Shown piece by piece: positions 7,298 to 8,474 of a DNA stretch of 8,474 nt. Made by a program: the position numbers and the translations under genes. Under the pieces are notes generated by a model. It saw only the letters and a program-made list of their open reading frames with translations, was not told the origin of the DNA and ran no database searches. Each line of letters begins with the position of its first letter. The stretch's first letter is position 1. Source of the DNA: Actinomycetota bacterium (GTDB lineage: Bacteria > Actinomycetota > Actinomycetes > Mycobacteriales > Jatrophihabitantaceae). The stretch covers positions 1 to 8,474 of the forward strand of contig JAFAWL010000296.1 in assembly GCA_019241805.1 (NCBI GenBank), given 5' to 3'.

Positions 7298-7309
7298 CCT
7301 AGGCCTAGG
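7298..7309. promoter_or_regulatory. Perfect 12-bp palindrome, possible operator
   Basis: CCTAGGCCTAGG is an exact palindrome made of two adjoining CCTAGG sites. It lies 41 bases after the end of gnd and 93 bases upstream of the surface-protein start. CTAG-containing words are generally uncommon in bacterial genomes, so a double copy stands out. It could be a regulator-binding site for the leftward surface-protein gene. No clear promoter boxes were found beside it, so the role is inference. Confidence 0.35.
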
Positions 7310-7349
7310 AAAGGAAATCCGCCTCGTATCGGTGGTCAGCCGCGGGAGG

Positions 7350-8474
7350 TCAGTCCATGCCGACTTCGGCGCCGTCCTCGGCCCAGAGCACGTGAAACGT
7401 TCCTTCCCGATCCACTCTTCGATACGTGTGCGCGCCGAAAAGATCACGCAGCCCCTGGATGAGCGCGGCCGGTAGGCGCTCGGCCCGCATCGTGTCGTAA
7501 TAGGCGAGCGTCGCCGAGAAGGCGGGCACGGGAATCCCCGCGCGCACGGCTCGCGCCACCACGCCACGCCAGGACGACTGTGCCGCGGCGAGGTTGGCGC
7601 GGAACGGATCGGCCAGCAGCAGGCTCGGCAGGTCGGCGTCGGCAGCGTAGGCGGCACGGATCTGGTCGAGCAGCGCCGCCCGGATGATGCATCCACCACG
7701 CCAGATCATCGCCATGTCGCCGAGGTCGATGTTCCAGTCGTATTCGCGACTGCCGCCCCGGATCAGGTCGAGGCCCTGCGCATAGGCGACGACCTTGGCC
7801 GCGTAGAGCGCCTGCCGCACCGATTCGACGAACGCGTCTCGATCGGCCACGCCCATATCACCGCCCGGTCCGGCCAGCTTGCCGCGAACGGCGGCCCGCT
7901 GTTCGACCGCGCCCGAGCTCGAGCGGGCGAACACCGCCTCGGCGATCGCGCTGATCGGCACGCCGAGATCGAGCGCCGCTTGGACGGTCCAACGGCCCGT
8001 GCCCTTTTGCTCGGCCTCGTCCCGCACGACGTCGACGAAAGCGCGATCCGTGGTGGGGTCGATGCGCGAGAGCACGTCGACCGTGATCTCGATCAAGAAC
8101 GAGTCGAGCGGACCGTCGTTCCAGCTCCGGAAGATATCGGCCAGTTGGGTCGGGGCGGCGTCCAGGCCGCGACGGAGCAGGTCGTACGCCTCGCCGATCA
8201 GTTGCATGTCGGCGTACTCGATGCCGTTGTGCACCATCTTCACGAAGTGGCCGGCACCGTCGGGACCGACGTGCACGCAGCACGGAGTGCCGTCGACCTT
8301 CGCGGCGATCGACTCGAAGATCGGGCCGAGCTTGTCGTAGGACTCGGCCGACCCGCCGGGCATGATGCTCGGCCCGTTCAGCGCGCCTTGCTCGCCGCCC
8401 GACACCCCTGAGCCGACGAAGTGCAGCCCGGGCCCGCGCAGTTCCTGCTCGCGGCGGCGGGTGTTGGCGTAGTG
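7350..8474 (-). CDS. gnd: 6-phosphogluconate dehydrogenase, decarboxylating (5' end outside window)
   Basis: The enzyme oxidises and decarboxylates 6-phosphogluconate to ribulose 5-phosphate, making NADPH in the oxidative pentose phosphate pathway in the cytosol. The 374 visible residues lack only about 104 N-terminal ones (the Rossmann NADP-binding part), so the full protein would be near 478 residues, the usual long form. Fragment-numbered motifs are GSGVSGGEQGALNGPS (21-36, substrate-binding Ser25-Gly26-Gly27) and MPGG. HFVKMVHNGIEYADMQL holds catalytic Lys79, His82-Asn83, Glu86 and Tyr87. WNDGPLDSFLIEIT and DMAMIWRGGCIIRAALLDQI follow, and then the C-terminal substrate-clamping tail TYRRVDREGTFHVLW. 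The stop at 7350-7352 leaves an intact C-terminus ending in VGMD. It is transcribed toward the surface-protein gene in the same direction, with 144 bp between them, so read-through is possible but the functions are unrelated. Confidence 0.97.
   Translation of the reverse strand, partial: HYANTRRREQELRGPGLHFVGSGVSGGEQGALNGPSIMPGGSAESYDKLGPIFESIAAKVDGTPCCVHVGPDGAGHFVKMVHNGIEYADMQLIGEAYDLLRRGLDAAPTQLADIFRSWNDGPLDSFLIEITVDVLSRIDPTTDRAFVDVVRDEAEQKGTGRWTVQAALDLGVPISAIAEAVFARSSSGAVEQRAAVRGKLAGPGGDMGVADRDAFVESVRQALYAAKVVAYAQGLDLIRGGSREYDWNIDLGDMAMIWRGGCIIRAALLDQIRAAYAADADLPSLLLADPFRANLAAAQSSWRGVVARAVRAGIPVPAFSATLAYYDTMRAERLPAALIQGLRDLFGAHTYRRVDREGTFHVLWAEDGAEVGMD

Noticed and set aside
7285..7353. 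Three copies of GGTCAG (7285, 7334, 7348) as a regulator-binding array
   Set aside because: Six-base matches at uneven spacing are expected by chance, and the last one overlaps the gnd stop codon.

Overview
The window is high-GC, protein-dense DNA. Its genes have an actinobacterial character: a long-form MalQ with an N-terminal extension, a tRNA with no encoded CCA, a class-E-type LAETG surface anchor, and frequent GTG starts. I assign it to Actinomycetota with good confidence but cannot name the genus.

Left edge (1-374): the first codons of a leftward tyrosine-recombinase gene lie next to the 3' end of a leftward tRNA gene with a CAT anticodon. An integrase beside a tRNA 3' end is the usual layout of an integrative element. 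The element itself would extend left, out of the window, and the rest of the window looks like ordinary chromosome.

Middle (375-3593): malQ (4-alpha-glucanotransferase, rightward) is followed by a small SRPBCC/START-like protein gene (rightward). Four bases beyond its stop, and convergent with it, is a SAM-dependent methyltransferase gene. That gene has lost its central part and is frameshifted, so it is a pseudogene although its start, ribosome binding site and a candidate promoter survive.

Right (3783-8474): a rightward c-di-GMP turnover gene encodes GAF-PAS-GGDEF-EAL with both catalytic motif sets intact. It converges on, and overlaps by 36 bp, a leftward gene for a secreted surface protein. 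That protein has a signal peptide, a bacterial Ig-like domain, an Asn-Pro-Gly-rich repeat and an LAETG/transmembrane/Arg sorting signal. A 144-bp intergenic region with a perfect 12-bp palindrome and an 8-bp inverted repeat separates it from the 3' three-quarters of a leftward 6-phosphogluconate dehydrogenase gene, which runs off the right edge.

No single pathway links all the genes. malQ (glycogen/maltodextrin) and gnd (pentose phosphate) are central carbon metabolism. The c-di-GMP enzyme and its convergent surface protein are a possible but unproven functional pair. I saw no CRISPR array, insertion sequence or rRNA, and no clearly new system. The best leads are the integration boundary, the decayed methyltransferase and the signalling/surface-protein convergent pair.
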